Positions 55,517 to 64,000 of a DNA stretch of 64,000 nucleotides are shown here, piece by piece; within the stretch, counting starts at the first letter, position 1, and the number at the start of each line of letters is the position of its first letter. Source of the stretch: Pseudoxanthomonas sp. PXM01 (GTDB taxonomy: Bacteria; Pseudomonadota; Gammaproteobacteria; Xanthomonadales; Xanthomonadaceae); contig NZ_JACVAJ010000003.1 in NCBI RefSeq assembly GCF_014851815.1, positions 1-64,000 on the forward strand, written 5' to 3'. The translations under genes and the position numbers were made by a program. Under the pieces are notes generated by a model, which was not told where the DNA came from, searched no databases, and was given only the letters and a program-made list of their open reading frames with translations.

Positions 55517-55925
55517 CGGACAGCGTCATCGCGGACTCGGCGAACAGGAGCGCGCCAAGGTGGAGCGCTGCCTGCGCGAGTTCTCCGACGCAGTCGACGG
55601 TGTCCGCACCGCCGTGGTCGCCAGTGTCGATGGCTTCGCGCTGGCGCAGTCCAACCCCGCCTCGGCGAACGGCGAGCGCCTGGCGGCGATGACCAGCGCG
55701 ATGCTGGCCTTGGCCGCGGCGATCGGCCGCGAGCTGTCGCTGGGCCAGCTGGGCGTGCTGATGCTGGAATCGGAGCACGGCAAGGTGTTGATGCTGTCGT
55801 TGCGCACGGAACGCGAGCCGTTCCTGCTGATGGCCGCCTGCGACCACCGCAGCGTGATCGGCAACGTCTTGTGGAGCGCGAAGGAATGCGGCCGGAACGT
55901 CCTGGCCGAACTCGACGGGTCCTGA
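55509..55925 (+). CDS. Roadblock/LC7 domain protein 1
   Basis: A 138-residue protein with one roadblock/LC7 domain: LREFSDAVDGVRTAVVASVD, GFALAQSNP, AAMTSAMLALAAAIGRELSL and EHGKVLMLSLRTEREPFLLM. Roadblock proteins of the MglB type form dimers that bind small GTPases and act as GTPase activators or localisers. The ATG overlaps the GTPase gene by eight bases, strong evidence that they act together. No signal peptide or transmembrane segment. Confidence 0.85.
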   Translation: MADGQRHRGLGEQERAKVERCLREFSDAVDGVRTAVVASVDGFALAQSNPASANGERLAAMTSAMLALAAAIGRELSLGQLGVLMLESEHGKVLMLSLRTEREPFLLMAACDHRSVIGNVLWSAKECGRNVLAELDGS

Positions 55926-55979
55926 GCCGGCCCGTACCGAGGCATGCATGGCTCTTACTTCCAACGACAGGGGTGCGAC

Positions 55980-56339
55980 ATGGCGGGACTTGGCGATTCG
56001 TTGAACGAACTGATGACCATCGACGGCGCGCAGGCCGTCGCCCTGGTGGATTACGAGAGCGGCATGCTGCTGGGCGAGGCCGGGGGCGGCATGGACATGG
56101 AAGTGGCGGCGGCGGGCAACACCGAAGTGATCCGCGCCAAGATGAAGACCGCCGGTGCGCTGAAGCTCAACGACACCATCGAGGACATCCTGATCTCGCT
56201 GGGCAAGGCGTACCACATCATGCGTCCGGTGGCGGCCAAGCCGGGCCTGTTCTTCTACGTGGTGCTCGACCGCAACAAGTCGAACCTGGCGCTGGCGCGC
56301 CGCAAGGTGCTCGACGTGGAAAGCCAGCTCTCGATCTGA
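55980..56339 (+). CDS. Roadblock/LC7-like protein 2
   Basis: A 119-residue protein related to roadblock domains: LNELMTIDGAQAVALVDYES, GMLLGEAGGGMDMEVAAAGN, IEDILISLGKAYHIMRPVAA and FFYVVLDRNKSNLALARRKV. The ATG at 55980 has AGGGGTG upstream and is preferred to one at 55944. It follows roadblock protein 1 by 54 bases and completes a four-gene operon with the GTPase. Two different roadblock subunits suggest a heteromeric partner complex or separate activator and scaffold roles. Confidence 0.82.
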   Translation: MAGLGDSLNELMTIDGAQAVALVDYESGMLLGEAGGGMDMEVAAAGNTEVIRAKMKTAGALKLNDTIEDILISLGKAYHIMRPVAAKPGLFFYVVLDRNKSNLALARRKVLDVESQLSI

Positions 56340-56434
56340 CAGGACAAGCCAGGCGACGCACGTCACCCGGCCATCCCGCGTTGCGGCAGCGGTGCGGGAA
56401 CCGCATGCTGTGGTTCCCCGCCGAGCGCCCGACC

Positions 56435-56779
56435 ATGACCGACCACAGCATCCTGCTCTTCTCGTATGGCACGTTGCAGCTGGAAAGCGTGCAGGTGTCC
56501 TCGTTCGGCCGCCGCCTGGACGGTGAGCCCGATGCGATGACGGGCTATGCACGGACGATGGTGGAGATCACCGACCCGGAGGTGCTGGCTGCCAGCGGCG
56601 AGCGCTTCCATCCGATCGTCAGCCCCAGCGGCGATCCTGCCGACGAAGTGACCGGCACGGTCTTCCACATCAGTGCCGATGAACTCGCTGCCGCGGACCG
56701 CTATGAAGTCGCCGACTACACGCGGGTGCAAGTGCGCCTGAAGTCCGGGCGCGATGCCTGGGTGTACGTGAAGGCTTGA
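56435..56779 (+). CDS. AIG2-like gamma-glutamylcyclotransferase-fold protein
   Basis: A 114-residue protein with the GGCT/AIG2 fold: LLFSYGTLQLESVQVSSFGR holds the YGTL substrate-binding loop, and ISADELAAADRYEVADYTRV holds the DRYE motif with the likely catalytic glutamate. Related proteins cyclise gamma-glutamyl peptides or amines to 5-oxoproline; many bacterial ones are uncharacterised. The ATG at 56435 is preferred, with one at 56405 also possible. It lies 95 bases after the roadblock operon, and a REP-like element begins nine bases after its stop. Confidence 0.85.
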   Translation: MTDHSILLFSYGTLQLESVQVSSFGRRLDGEPDAMTGYARTMVEITDPEVLAASGERFHPIVSPSGDPADEVTGTVFHISADELAAADRYEVADYTRVQVRLKSGRDAWVYVKA

Positions 56780-56788
56780 CGGAGACGC

Positions 56789-56888
56789 TGTAGGAGCGAC
56801 GTCAGTCGCGACCGCACGACAAGAGCTCGCATGAACCGCGACATCCAGACGCTCGACGCTTGCGGTCGCGACTGACGTCGCTCCTACA
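56789..56888. repeat. REP-like inverted pair, perfect 28-base arms
   Basis: TGTAGGAGCGACGTCAGTCG (start of the left arm, 56789-56816) is repeated exactly in inverted form at 56861-56888, 28 of 28 bases, around a 44-base interior. Same family as 42982 and 46236, and the best-preserved copy. Confidence 0.92.
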
Positions 56889-56901
56889 AAGGAGAATCCC
56901 T

Positions 56902-57141
56902 TCAGGGCACAGGCCGCTCGGCCGACAGCAACGCGACGATCATGCCCAGGCGTCGCGCGCTCAGCCGCTGCACCGCACGCTGATGCCTCACCTTGCCCCT
57001 CGCGTCGTGCACATGGTGACGGCGCTCTTCCTGCATCTGCGCCACCTCGACGGGAGGGACCACATGGCCATGCAGGAACAACATGCCCTGGCTCATGCCA
57101 CCCAGTTGCTGCCACCACTGCTTCTTGGCTTCGGTCTGCAT
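56902..57141 (-). CDS. Small hypothetical protein
   Basis: A 79-residue basic, histidine- and glutamine-rich protein (MQTEAKKQWWQQLGGMSQGM, VAQMQEERRHHVHDARGKVR, LGMIVALLSAERPVP). No family recognised and no signal peptide. GGAG lies seven bases upstream of the ATG at 57141, which is the main support for it being real. It ends 13 bases from a REP-like element and is divergent from the LysR gene. Confidence 0.5.
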   Translation of the reverse strand: MQTEAKKQWWQQLGGMSQGMLFLHGHVVPPVEVAQMQEERRHHVHDARGKVRHQRAVQRLSARRLGMIVALLSAERPVP

Positions 57142-57250
57142 GGGACTGCTCCGCGGCGCCGGTATCCGGCTTGAAGGGTTACCAAGCTAGGCGCATCATC
57201 AGCCCTGAAAAAGCGAAAGCTCCGCAAACCTACCTTGAGGTGGATTCAAG

Positions 57251-58129
57251 ATGAGCCGGCTGCCGCTGGACCAGGTGGATGCCTTCGTTACGGCCGCGCG
57301 CCTGCGCAACCTGACGCGTGCGGCGGAGGCCATGCACCTCACCGTCAGTGCGTTGAGCCACCGCATGCGGCTGCTGGAACAGCGGCTCGGCCACAAGCTC
57401 CTGGCGCGCGGCCCGCGCGGAGTGGAACTCACGCCGGACGGCCAGCGCCTGTTCGATGCTATTTCGGGTCCGCTGGATACCATCGACCACGCACTGCGGC
57501 GCGCAACGCTGCGCAACGACCACACGGTCACGCTGAGCCTCATCCCGTCGATGGCCACGGCCTGGCTGGTGCCGCGGCTGCCCGCATTTCTCGCCGCGCA
57601 TCCGGAGTTGGGCCTCAACCTGCAGTCGAGCACGCACGTGGTCGATTTCGAACGCGAGCCGGTCGATCTGGCGCTGCGCCTCGGCGGCGGACGCTGGCCG
57701 AACGTGCATGCGGAGTTCCTGTTCCACGAATGGATCACGCCGGTGGCCAGTCCCGCGCTGGTGAAGCAGCACGGCAAGCCGGCGCCGGACCAGATGGCGA
57801 AGCTGCCGCTGCTCGGCGATCCGGCCAACCGCTGGAAGGACTGGTTCGAGCATTTCGGCGGGCAAGCGCCGGCGCGCTACGTGGCGCAGTTCGACGACAC
57901 CGAGACGCTGCACCAGGCCGCGGCGCAGGGCGTGGGCGTGGCGCTGGCGCGCTGGACGCTGGCCGAGCCGCTGGTGAAAGCGGGCCGGCTGGTCACGCTG
58001 ACGAAGAAGCGGCTGCAGGCCGACTTCGCGCATTACCTGGTCTATCCCGAGCGCAGCCTCTCGCATCCCGGCTTCCGCAAGGTGCGCGGCTGGTTGCTGG
58101 AGCAGGCCGGCATCGCGGTGGAGCGATGA
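57251..58129 (+). CDS. LysR-family transcriptional regulator
   Basis: A 292-residue regulator. The N-terminal winged helix is LDQVDAFVTAARLRNLTRAA, then EAMHLTVSALSHRMRLLEQR and GVELTPDGQRLFDAI. The effector domain (about 95-290) begins VTLSLIPSMATAWLVPRLPA and includes DLALRLGGGRWPNVHAEFLF and TLHQAAAQGVGVALARWTLA, resembling the GcvA subgroup. GAGGTGG lies eight bases before the ATG. aceK follows 30 bases downstream on the same strand, so the regulator may be co-transcribed with it; the divergent neighbour is a small unknown gene. Confidence 0.93.
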   Translation: MSRLPLDQVDAFVTAARLRNLTRAAEAMHLTVSALSHRMRLLEQRLGHKLLARGPRGVELTPDGQRLFDAISGPLDTIDHALRRATLRNDHTVTLSLIPSMATAWLVPRLPAFLAAHPELGLNLQSSTHVVDFEREPVDLALRLGGGRWPNVHAEFLFHEWITPVASPALVKQHGKPAPDQMAKLPLLGDPANRWKDWFEHFGGQAPARYVAQFDDTETLHQAAAQGVGVALARWTLAEPLVKAGRLVTLTKKRLQADFAHYLVYPERSLSHPGFRKVRGWLLEQAGIAVER

Positions 58130-58159
58130 CTCCAGCGCGCGCCGGCTAACATCGGTCGC

Positions 58160-59869
58160 ATGGTCCACGACGATGCCATCGCCCGCCTGATCCACGACGC
58201 GTTCGCGGACTACCACGCACGGTTCGCGGAGATCACGCAGCGCGCGAAACGCCGGTTCGAAACGATGGACTGGGCCGGTGCGCGTGCCGACGCGGTCGAA
58301 CGCATCGAGTTGTACGACCAGTGCATTGCCGAATGCGCGCTGCGCCTGCAATCGGCGCTCCTGGGCCAAGCCCATGACCGGACGCTGTGGATCACCGCGC
58401 GCGCCGCGTTCGAGGCGCTGGTCGCGGGACAGATCGACCGCGAGCTCTACAAGACGTTCTACAACACGCTCTGCCGCCGCTTCCTTCGTATCCGCGGCGT
58501 CGATCCCGCACTGGAATTCGTGGCGCTCGATGTCGAACCCACCGATGCGATCACCCATCCGGTCGCCCGCCACAGCTATGCCGTGTCGGAACAGCGGCCG
58601 ACCGATACCTTCGCGCGCGTGCTCGGCGACTACGGGTTCGACGTGCCCTACGCCCACCGTACCCGCTGCGCTGCGGCGATCGCGGTGCGGCTGCAGGACG
58701 ACCTGGCGCACTGGGGCGCCCATCCGGTCCGCGGCATCGAACTGCTGGACACGGTGTTCTACCGCGAGCGGCGCGCCTATCTGGTGGGGCGCGTGTTCGG
58801 TGAGCACCGGTTCTCGCCCTGCGTTATCGCGCTGGTCAACGACGGCGGCCGGCTGAAAGCGGAAGCCGTACTGACGCACCGGGGCGACGTGGCGCACCTG
58901 TTCGGGACCTCGCGCAGCTACTTCCATGCCGACCTGACGACGGTCGGCGATGCGGTGGTATTCCTGCGCTCGCTGCTGCCCGGCAAGCCGATCGACGAGA
59001 TCTACACCGTGCTCGGCCGCGCCAAGCAGGGCAAGACCGAGCGCTACCGCACGTTCTTCCACCACTTCCACGCGCATCCGGACGAACGGCTGGTCCATGC
59101 CGAGGGCACGCCCGGCATGGTGATGGCGGTGTTCACCCTGCCCAGCTATCCGCTGGTGTTCAAGGTGATCCGCGACCGCTTCGCGTATCCCAAGGCGATG
59201 ACCCGGCAGGATGTGGAGGACAAGTACGATCTGGTGTTCCACCTCGACCGCGTCGGTCGCTTGCTGGACACGCAGGCGTTCCGTTTCCTGCGCTTCCCGC
59301 GCGCACGCTTCTCGCCCGAGCTGCTGCAGGAACTGCGCGAGAGCTGCGGGCAAAGCCTCAGCGAAGATGGCGACGACCTGGTCATCCACCTCTGCTACGT
59401 GCAGCGACGCCTGCGGCCGCTGAACCTGTACCTGCGCGAGCAGAAGGCCGACGCGGCGCGCACCGCCGCGCTCGATTACGGGCAGGCGATCAAGGACATG
59501 GCGCGCAACAACATCTTTCCGGGCGACATGCTCTTGAAGAACTTCGGCGTATCACGCCATGGCCGGGTGGTGTTCTACGACTACGACGAACTGCGGCTGG
59601 TGGCCGATTGCCGGTTCCGCGACTGGCCACAGCCGACGACGTACGAAGAACAGATGGCCGATGGCCCATGGTTCCACGTGGACGCGGGCGATGTCTTCCC
59701 CGAACGCTTCCCCCAGTTCCTCGGCCTGCCCGATGCGCTGGCAAAGGCGCTGAAGGCCGCACATGGCGAGCTGTTCCGGCCCGTATGGTGGCGCGACCTC
59801 CAGTCGCATCTCGCCGCGGGCGAATACCCGGATACTGCACCGTATCCGGATGCGTTGAAGCTGGCGTGA
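58160..59869 (+). CDS. aceK: Isocitrate dehydrogenase kinase/phosphatase
   Basis: A 569-residue bifunctional enzyme that phosphorylates and dephosphorylates isocitrate dehydrogenase to divert carbon to the glyoxylate shunt. The N-terminal regulatory half has [20 protein letters not shown]. The kinase half carries the nucleotide loop [20 protein letters not shown] with the conserved lysine in FKVIRDRF, then [20 protein letters not shown] and [12 protein letters not shown] with the catalytic and metal aspartates. C-terminal [20 protein letters not shown] is a family block. Length is normal. No aceA or aceB gene is adjacent, unlike the E. coli operon. Confidence 0.96.
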   Translation: MVHDDAIARLIHDAFADYHARFAEITQRAKRRFETMDWAGARADAVERIELYDQCIAECALRLQSALLGQAHDRTLWITARAAFEALVAGQIDRELYKTFYNTLCRRFLRIRGVDPALEFVALDVEPTDAITHPVARHSYAVSEQRPTDTFARVLGDYGFDVPYAHRTRCAAAIAVRLQDDLAHWGAHPVRGIELLDTVFYRERRAYLVGRVFGEHRFSPCVIALVNDGGRLKAEAVLTHRGDVAHLFGTSRSYFHADLTTVGDAVVFLRSLLPGKPIDEIYTVLGRAKQGKTERYRTFFHHFHAHPDERLVHAEGTPGMVMAVFTLPSYPLVFKVIRDRFAYPKAMTRQDVEDKYDLVFHLDRVGRLLDTQAFRFLRFPRARFSPELLQELRESCGQSLSEDGDDLVIHLCYVQRRLRPLNLYLREQKADAARTAALDYGQAIKDMARNNIFPGDMLLKNFGVSRHGRVVFYDYDELRLVADCRFRDWPQPTTYEEQMADGPWFHVDAGDVFPERFPQFLGLPDALAKALKAAHGELFRPVWWRDLQSHLAAGEYPDTAPYPDALKLA

Positions 59870-59936
59870 TCGCGCGCATGCGGACGCAATGCGCATCGCG
59901 CTACCCTTGCCGCCATCCGGAGAACGCTGTCCCGTC

Positions 59937-62642
59937 ATGAGCACCTACCGCCTCGATTCCATCTTCCGGCCGCGCGCCGTCGCGGTGGTGGGCAGCCAGT
60001 CGCGGCCGCGCTCGGTCGGCCGCGCCGTGATCGAGAACCTGCTGGCGGCGGGTTTCGACGGACAGATCGGGCTGGTGAACAAGCATCCGACCCCAATGGA
60101 CGGCGTCACCATTGCGCGCCAGTTGCGCGACCTGCCGTGGACACCGGACCTGGTGGTCATCGCCACGCCGGCGGCGACCGTGCCGCATCTCGCCGCCGAG
60201 GCGGCGGAGAAAGGTGCAGCCGCCATCGTCGTGCTGACTGCGGCGATGGGCAGCGGACCGGGTTCGCCCGCGGCGCAGCTCGAAACCCTGACGCGCGAGA
60301 AGGGCCTGCGCGTGCTCGGCCCGAACTGCCTGGGCGTGATCGCGCCGCATGCGCGCCTCAACGCCAGCCTCGCCAGCCGCTTCCCGAAGGCCGGTGACCT
60401 CGCGCTGATTTCGCAATCGGGCGCCATCTCCGGCGGACTGGTCGAGTGGAGCATGAGCCAGCCGGTCGGCTTTTCGGCGGTGGTGTCGCTGGGCGATGCA
60501 TTGGACGTCGACTTCGCCGACCTGCTCGACTACTTCGCCACCGACCATCGCACGCGCGCAATCCTGCTGTACGTGGAGGCCATCCGCGATGCGCGCAAAT
60601 TCATGTCGGCCGCGCGCGCCGCGGCGCGCACCAAACCCGTCGTCGTGGTGAAGTCCGGCCATGGCGTGCCTGCCCGTTCCACGCCGGCAGGCAGCACGCA
60701 TACCCAGAATCTGGCGAAACCGAACGCGGTGTATGGCGCCGCATTCCGGCGTGCCGGCCTACTGCGCGTGCGCTCGCTGCACGAACTGTTCGCCGCCGCA
60801 CGCACCCTGGGCCAGGTCCGTCCGTTCAACGGCCGCCGCCTCGCGATCCTGACCAACGGCGGTGGCGTCGGTGCGCTGTCCGTCGACCACCTGTACGAAC
60901 AGGGCGGCACGCTGGCAACGCTATCGGACGCCACGCGCGATGTGCTGGACCGCACCCTGCCCGTGGGCTGGTCGCGGACCAATCCGGTCGACCTGCTGAC
61001 CGACATCGACGCCGACCGTTATGCGGCCACCATCGAGGCACTGCTCGCCGATCCGGAGAACGACGCCCTGCTGGCGGTCAACGTGCCGACCGTACTGTCG
61101 TCGTCGTCGGAAGCCGCGCATGCCGTGACCCGCGTGCTGTCGCAGCGGCCGGCGCACAGCGCGCGCAAGCCCGTCTTCACCGTCTGGCTGGGCAACGATC
61201 CGCAGGCCGAAGCGGTGCTCGATGCCGCGCAGATCCCGCGCTATCCGAACGAGTCCGATGCCGTCGCCGGCTTCATGCATCTGGTCCGCCACCGCGAGGT
61301 GCAGGCCGCGTTGATGGAGACGCCGCCCAGCCTGCCCGAGGATTTCAGTCCGGACGTCGCCACCGCCCGCGCGCTGGTCCACGCCGCGCTCGATGCCGGC
61401 CAGACGTGGCTGGATCCGCTCGCCACCACGCAGCTGCTGGCGGCTTACGGCATCCCGATGGCACCGGTGTGGCGCGCGGAAGACGCCGACGATGCCGCCC
61501 GTATCGCCGCCGCGTTGCTGGCCGAAGGCGCAACGGTGGCGGTGAAGATCCTGTCGCCCGACATCCCGCACAAGTCCGACGTCGACGGCGTGCGCCTCAA
61601 CCTGCCCAATGCCAACGCCGTGCGCGAAGCGGCCGCCGGCATCCTGCAGCGCGCGCGCGAACGCCGGCCGGAAGCGCGCATCGAAGGCGTGCTGGTGCAG
61701 CCCACGCTGCTGCGGCCGAAAGCGCGCGAACTGATCGCCGGTATCGCCGACGATCCGGTGTTCGGTCCGGTCATCGCGTTCGGACGTGGTGGCACCGCCG
61801 TCGAAGTGATCAACGACCAGGCCGTGGCACTGCCGCCGCTGGACCTGCGGCTGGCGCACGAACTGATCGCACGCACGCGCGTCTCGCGTGTGCTGAAGGC
61901 CTATCGCGACGTGCCGGCCGCGGACGAGCGCGCCGTCGCCCTGGTGCTGGTGAAGCTGGCGCAGCTGGCCGCCGACATCCCTGAGATCCAGCAGCTCGAC
62001 ATCAATCCGCTGCTGGCCGACCGCGACGGCGTGGTCGCGGTGGACGCGCGCATCGCCGTCGCGCGCGGCCGTGCGCTGCACAAGGGCCGCGGCCATCCAC
62101 GCTTCGCGATCTTCCCGTATCCGACCGAATGGGAGCGCACGATCCTGCTGGCCGACGGCCAGCCCGCGCTGGTGCGGCCGGTGCGACCGGAGGATGACGC
62201 GATGTTCCGCGAATTCTTCACCCACATCACCGACGAAGACCTGCGCCTGCGCTTCTTCCAGTCGGTCCGCCACTTCAGCCACGAGTTCATCGCCCGCCTC
62301 ACCCAGCTCGACTACGCGCGCTCGATCGCGCTGGTGGCCGTGCATCCCGGCACGCACGAGATGCTCGGCGCGGTGCGCCTGCACGCCGATGCCAACTACG
62401 AGAAGGGCGAGTACGGCATCCTCGTGCGTTCCGACCTGAAGGGCCACGGCATCGGCTGGAAGCTGATGCAGATCATGATCGAGTACGCGCAGTGGCAGGG
62501 CCTGAAGATCATCGAAGGCCAGGTGCTGCGCGAGAACCGCACCATGCTGGCGATGTGCGAAAGCCTGGGCTTCGCGGTGAAACTCGACCCCGACGATCCC
62601 ACGCTGATGAATGTCAGCCTGCCGGTACCGCCGGTGGCATGA
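59937..62642 (+). CDS. ADP-forming acyl-CoA synthetase-like/GNAT fusion (Pat/YfiQ-type protein acetyltransferase)
   Basis: A 901-residue protein. Residues about 1-130 are a CoA-binding Rossmann domain (IFRPRAVAVVGSQSRPRSVG), followed by succinyl-CoA-ligase-like domains (RVLGPNCLGVIAPHARLNAS, ALISQSGAISGGLVEWSMSQ), an ATP-grasp domain at about 475-700 (VAVKILSPDIPHKSDVDGVR) and a C-terminal GNAT domain at about 730-895 (VRPVRPEDDAMFREFFTHIT, GILVRSDLKGHGIGWKLMQI). In E. coli and Salmonella this architecture acetylates lysines of metabolic enzymes such as acetyl-CoA synthetase. ATG at 59937; the metallopeptidase gene overlaps its stop by four bases. Confidence 0.92.
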   Translation: MSTYRLDSIFRPRAVAVVGSQSRPRSVGRAVIENLLAAGFDGQIGLVNKHPTPMDGVTIARQLRDLPWTPDLVVIATPAATVPHLAAEAAEKGAAAIVVLTAAMGSGPGSPAAQLETLTREKGLRVLGPNCLGVIAPHARLNASLASRFPKAGDLALISQSGAISGGLVEWSMSQPVGFSAVVSLGDALDVDFADLLDYFATDHRTRAILLYVEAIRDARKFMSAARAAARTKPVVVVKSGHGVPARSTPAGSTHTQNLAKPNAVYGAAFRRAGLLRVRSLHELFAAARTLGQVRPFNGRRLAILTNGGGVGALSVDHLYEQGGTLATLSDATRDVLDRTLPVGWSRTNPVDLLTDIDADRYAATIEALLADPENDALLAVNVPTVLSSSSEAAHAVTRVLSQRPAHSARKPVFTVWLGNDPQAEAVLDAAQIPRYPNESDAVAGFMHLVRHREVQAALMETPPSLPEDFSPDVATARALVHAALDAGQTWLDPLATTQLLAAYGIPMAPVWRAEDADDAARIAAALLAEGATVAVKILSPDIPHKSDVDGVRLNLPNANAVREAAAGILQRARERRPEARIEGVLVQPTLLRPKARELIAGIADDPVFGPVIAFGRGGTAVEVINDQAVALPPLDLRLAHELIARTRVSRVLKAYRDVPAADERAVALVLVKLAQLAADIPEIQQLDINPLLADRDGVVAVDARIAVARGRALHKGRGHPRFAIFPYPTEWERTILLADGQPALVRPVRPEDDAMFREFFTHITDEDLRLRFFQSVRHFSHEFIARLTQLDYARSIALVAVHPGTHEMLGAVRLHADANYEKGEYGILVRSDLKGHGIGWKLMQIMIEYAQWQGLKIIEGQVLRENRTMLAMCESLGFAVKLDPDDPTLMNVSLPVPPVA

Positions 62643-63556
62643 CGCGGCGTAGCTTGCTCATCGCCGCAGTCCTGGCGTCCCTGGCGCTGGTCGGCGGCAT
62701 CATCGGATGGCAGCATGCGCGCCCTGCGCCTGCGCCAGTACCCGTCCCGGCACCCGCCGCGCGCATTCCCGCAACGGCCACACTGCTGCAAACGCCGCAC
62801 TATCGCATCCACAGTACCGCCGCCCCGGAGCAGACTCGACAGGTGGCGGACGCGGTCGAAAGCCTCCACGCCGCGTACATGGCCTTGTTCGCCGACAAGG
62901 TCCGCCCTTCTTCGCGACCGCTCACGCTGGTGCTGTATGCAGACCGCGACGAGTTCCAGCGCAACAACCGCAGCCGGCCCTGGGCGGAGGCGTACTACCT
63001 GCGACCTGCGTGCTACGCCTATTACGGCGGCGGCAAGGCGAACCCGCACCACTGGATGCTCCATGAGGCCGTGCACCAGTTGAACACCGAAGTCGCCGGC
63101 TGGCGCCTGCCTGCGTGGGCCAATGAAGGGGTCGCAGGCTATCTTGGCGCGAGCTGGCTGGAGGACGGTGTACTGACGCCGGGTCGCAGTGATCCCGACA
63201 CGTACCCGATCTGGTGGCTGTCGCGGATGAAGCTGACGGGAAGCCTGCAGGCGGACGTCGCCGCCGTCCGCTTCATCCCGTTGCGCGACCTGCTGGAGGG
63301 TCATGGGCCGGACATCAACCAGCACGTGAATCTCTACTACCTGCACTATTGGGGCCTGACGCACTTCCTGTTCCATTACGAGAACGGCAGGTATGCGAAC
63401 GCCTACAAACAACTGCTTTCGCTTGGCGCGTCGACGCCCGACTTCGAGCGCCTGGTGGGTCCCATCGAGGACGTCGAGAAAGCCTGGTACGCGTACCTGC
63501 TGGACGCCATCGCGACGATGCAGAAGTACGAAGCCGAGAACGGCATCGAGCGCTGA
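62639..63556 (+). CDS. Exported gluzincin-type metallopeptidase (MA clan, DUF1570-like)
   Basis: A 305-residue protein with an N-terminal signal or anchor (RSLLIAAVLASLALVGGIIG) and a proline/alanine linker. The zinc motif HEAVH lies at 142-146 (HHWMLHEAVHQLNTEV) and the third ligand is E163 in WANEGVAGYLG, the gluzincin arrangement. PLTLVLYADRDEFQRNN is typical of DUF1570-like peptidases. It should act in the periplasm. Its ATG overlaps the stop of the acyl-CoA synthetase/GNAT gene (ATGA), so the two are co-translated although one product is cytosolic and the other exported. Confidence 0.85.
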   Translation: MTRRSLLIAAVLASLALVGGIIGWQHARPAPAPVPVPAPAARIPATATLLQTPHYRIHSTAAPEQTRQVADAVESLHAAYMALFADKVRPSSRPLTLVLYADRDEFQRNNRSRPWAEAYYLRPACYAYYGGGKANPHHWMLHEAVHQLNTEVAGWRLPAWANEGVAGYLGASWLEDGVLTPGRSDPDTYPIWWLSRMKLTGSLQADVAAVRFIPLRDLLEGHGPDINQHVNLYYLHYWGLTHFLFHYENGRYANAYKQLLSLGASTPDFERLVGPIEDVEKAWYAYLLDAIATMQKYEAENGIER

Positions 63557-63566
63557 GTAGCGGCCT

Positions 63567-64000
63567 TCAGAGCTTCACCACCACCTTGCCGAAGTTCTCG
63601 CCGCGCAGCAGGCCGATCAGCGCGCGTGGTGCGTTCTCCAGTCCTTCGACCAGATCCTCGCGGTAGCGGATCTTTCCGTCCGCCAGCCAGCCACCCATCT
63701 CGCGCAGGAACTGCGGATACAGCGCGATGAAATCGTGCTGGATGAAACCGCGCACGGTCAGGTGGCGGGTCAGGATCTGGCTCATCAGCCACGGCATGCG
63801 GTCGGGTCCGGACGGCAGCGCCTTGTCGTTGTAGTGCGCGACCAGACCACAGACCGGGATGCGGGCGAAATCGTTGAGCAGCGGAACCACCGCGTCGAAC
63901 ACGGCGCCGCCGACGTTCTCGAAGTAGACGTCGATGCCTTCAGGACAGGCCGCGCGAAGCTGCTCGACGAAATCCGTCGCGCGATGGTCCAGCGCGACGT
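63567..64000 (-). CDS. NADP-dependent MDR oxidoreductase, C-terminal part (runs off the window)
   Basis: About 144 C-terminal residues of a zinc-independent medium-chain reductase like CurA or the leukotriene B4 12-hydroxydehydrogenase family, which reduce enones. Visible motifs are GIDVYFENVGGAVFDAVVPL (the end of the cofactor domain), RIPVCGLVAHYNDKALPSGP, TRHLTVRGFIQHDF and YREDLVEGLENAPRALIGLL with GENFGKVVVKL as the terminus. The frame is open to base 64000, so the N-terminus is missing. It converges on the metallopeptidase gene, with ten bases between stops. Confidence 0.9.
   Translation of the reverse strand, partial: VALDHRATDFVEQLRAACPEGIDVYFENVGGAVFDAVVPLLNDFARIPVCGLVAHYNDKALPSGPDRMPWLMSQILTRHLTVRGFIQHDFIALYPQFLREMGGWLADGKIRYREDLVEGLENAPRALIGLLRGENFGKVVVKL

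Overview
The window is high-GC, densely packed chromosomal DNA from a gammaproteobacterium, most likely a member of the Xanthomonadaceae (Pseudoxanthomonas, Lysobacter or Stenotrophomonas-like). This rests on gene content, not on a database match: a GntR regulator divergent from zwf-pgl, a fused indolepyruvate ferredoxin oxidoreductase, Tat-exported TldD paralogues, a DUF4159/MoxR/DUF58/BatA-type block, monomeric isocitrate dehydrogenase with AceK, long-type QueF, and several families of paired intergenic inverted repeats. No tRNA, rRNA, CRISPR array, insertion sequence or prophage gene was recognised.

Layout. 1-6678: the start of a DUF11-repeat surface protein behind a strong promoter, a GntR/UTRA regulator, zwf and pgl (entry to the pentose phosphate and Entner-Doudoroff pathways), a membrane-anchored cytochrome c5-like protein and a secreted ExeM-like nuclease. 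6679-11373: an accessory-looking minus-strand run of small membrane or secreted proteins (DUF1697, DUF1653, a TIMP/NTR-like protein, DUF3828) separated by dispersed inverted repeats and a 21-nt periodic array. 11374-17652: gamma-glutamyltransferase, a TPR-like secreted protein and indolepyruvate ferredoxin oxidoreductase. 17698-19885: a QueC-like PP-loop protein divergent from a haem-oxygenase-like diiron protein translationally coupled to a VOC-fold protein; this is the best candidate here for an undescribed pathway. 19889-21324: a DUF938 methyltransferase coupled to a NYN-LOTUS protein.

21449-34287 is a 13-kb co-directional block: two Tat-signal TldD proteases, a TldE/PmbA partner with no signal peptide, a DUF4159 protein, then MoxR, DUF58, BatA-like, DUF4175 and a further membrane protein, the last four overlapping ATGA to ATGA. 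It looks like an envelope-associated proteolysis and chaperone module. 34347-40869: an I78 inhibitor lipoprotein and gltBD (glutamate synthase) behind a palindrome. 40917-50634: a zinc alcohol dehydrogenase, a tandem methylglyoxal synthase, BenE, a PepSY protein, a TetA-like MFS pump, hexose-phosphate mutarotase coupled to an MltB-type transglycosylase, a DUF6624 protein, a chagasin-type inhibitor and QueF.

50744-64000: a LysM protein, a lipoprotein, monomeric icd, a four-gene operon of an unknown protein, a COG2229/MglA-like small GTPase and two roadblock/LC7 proteins, then an AIG2-like protein, a LysR regulator, aceK, a Pat-like acyl-CoA synthetase/GNAT fusion overlapping a gluzincin metallopeptidase, and the end of an MDR oxidoreductase. 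Central carbon and nitrogen control (zwf, pgl, icd, aceK, gltBD, Pat) is thus interleaved with envelope functions. REP-like inverted repeats sit at many gene ends and in two cases supply the stop codon.
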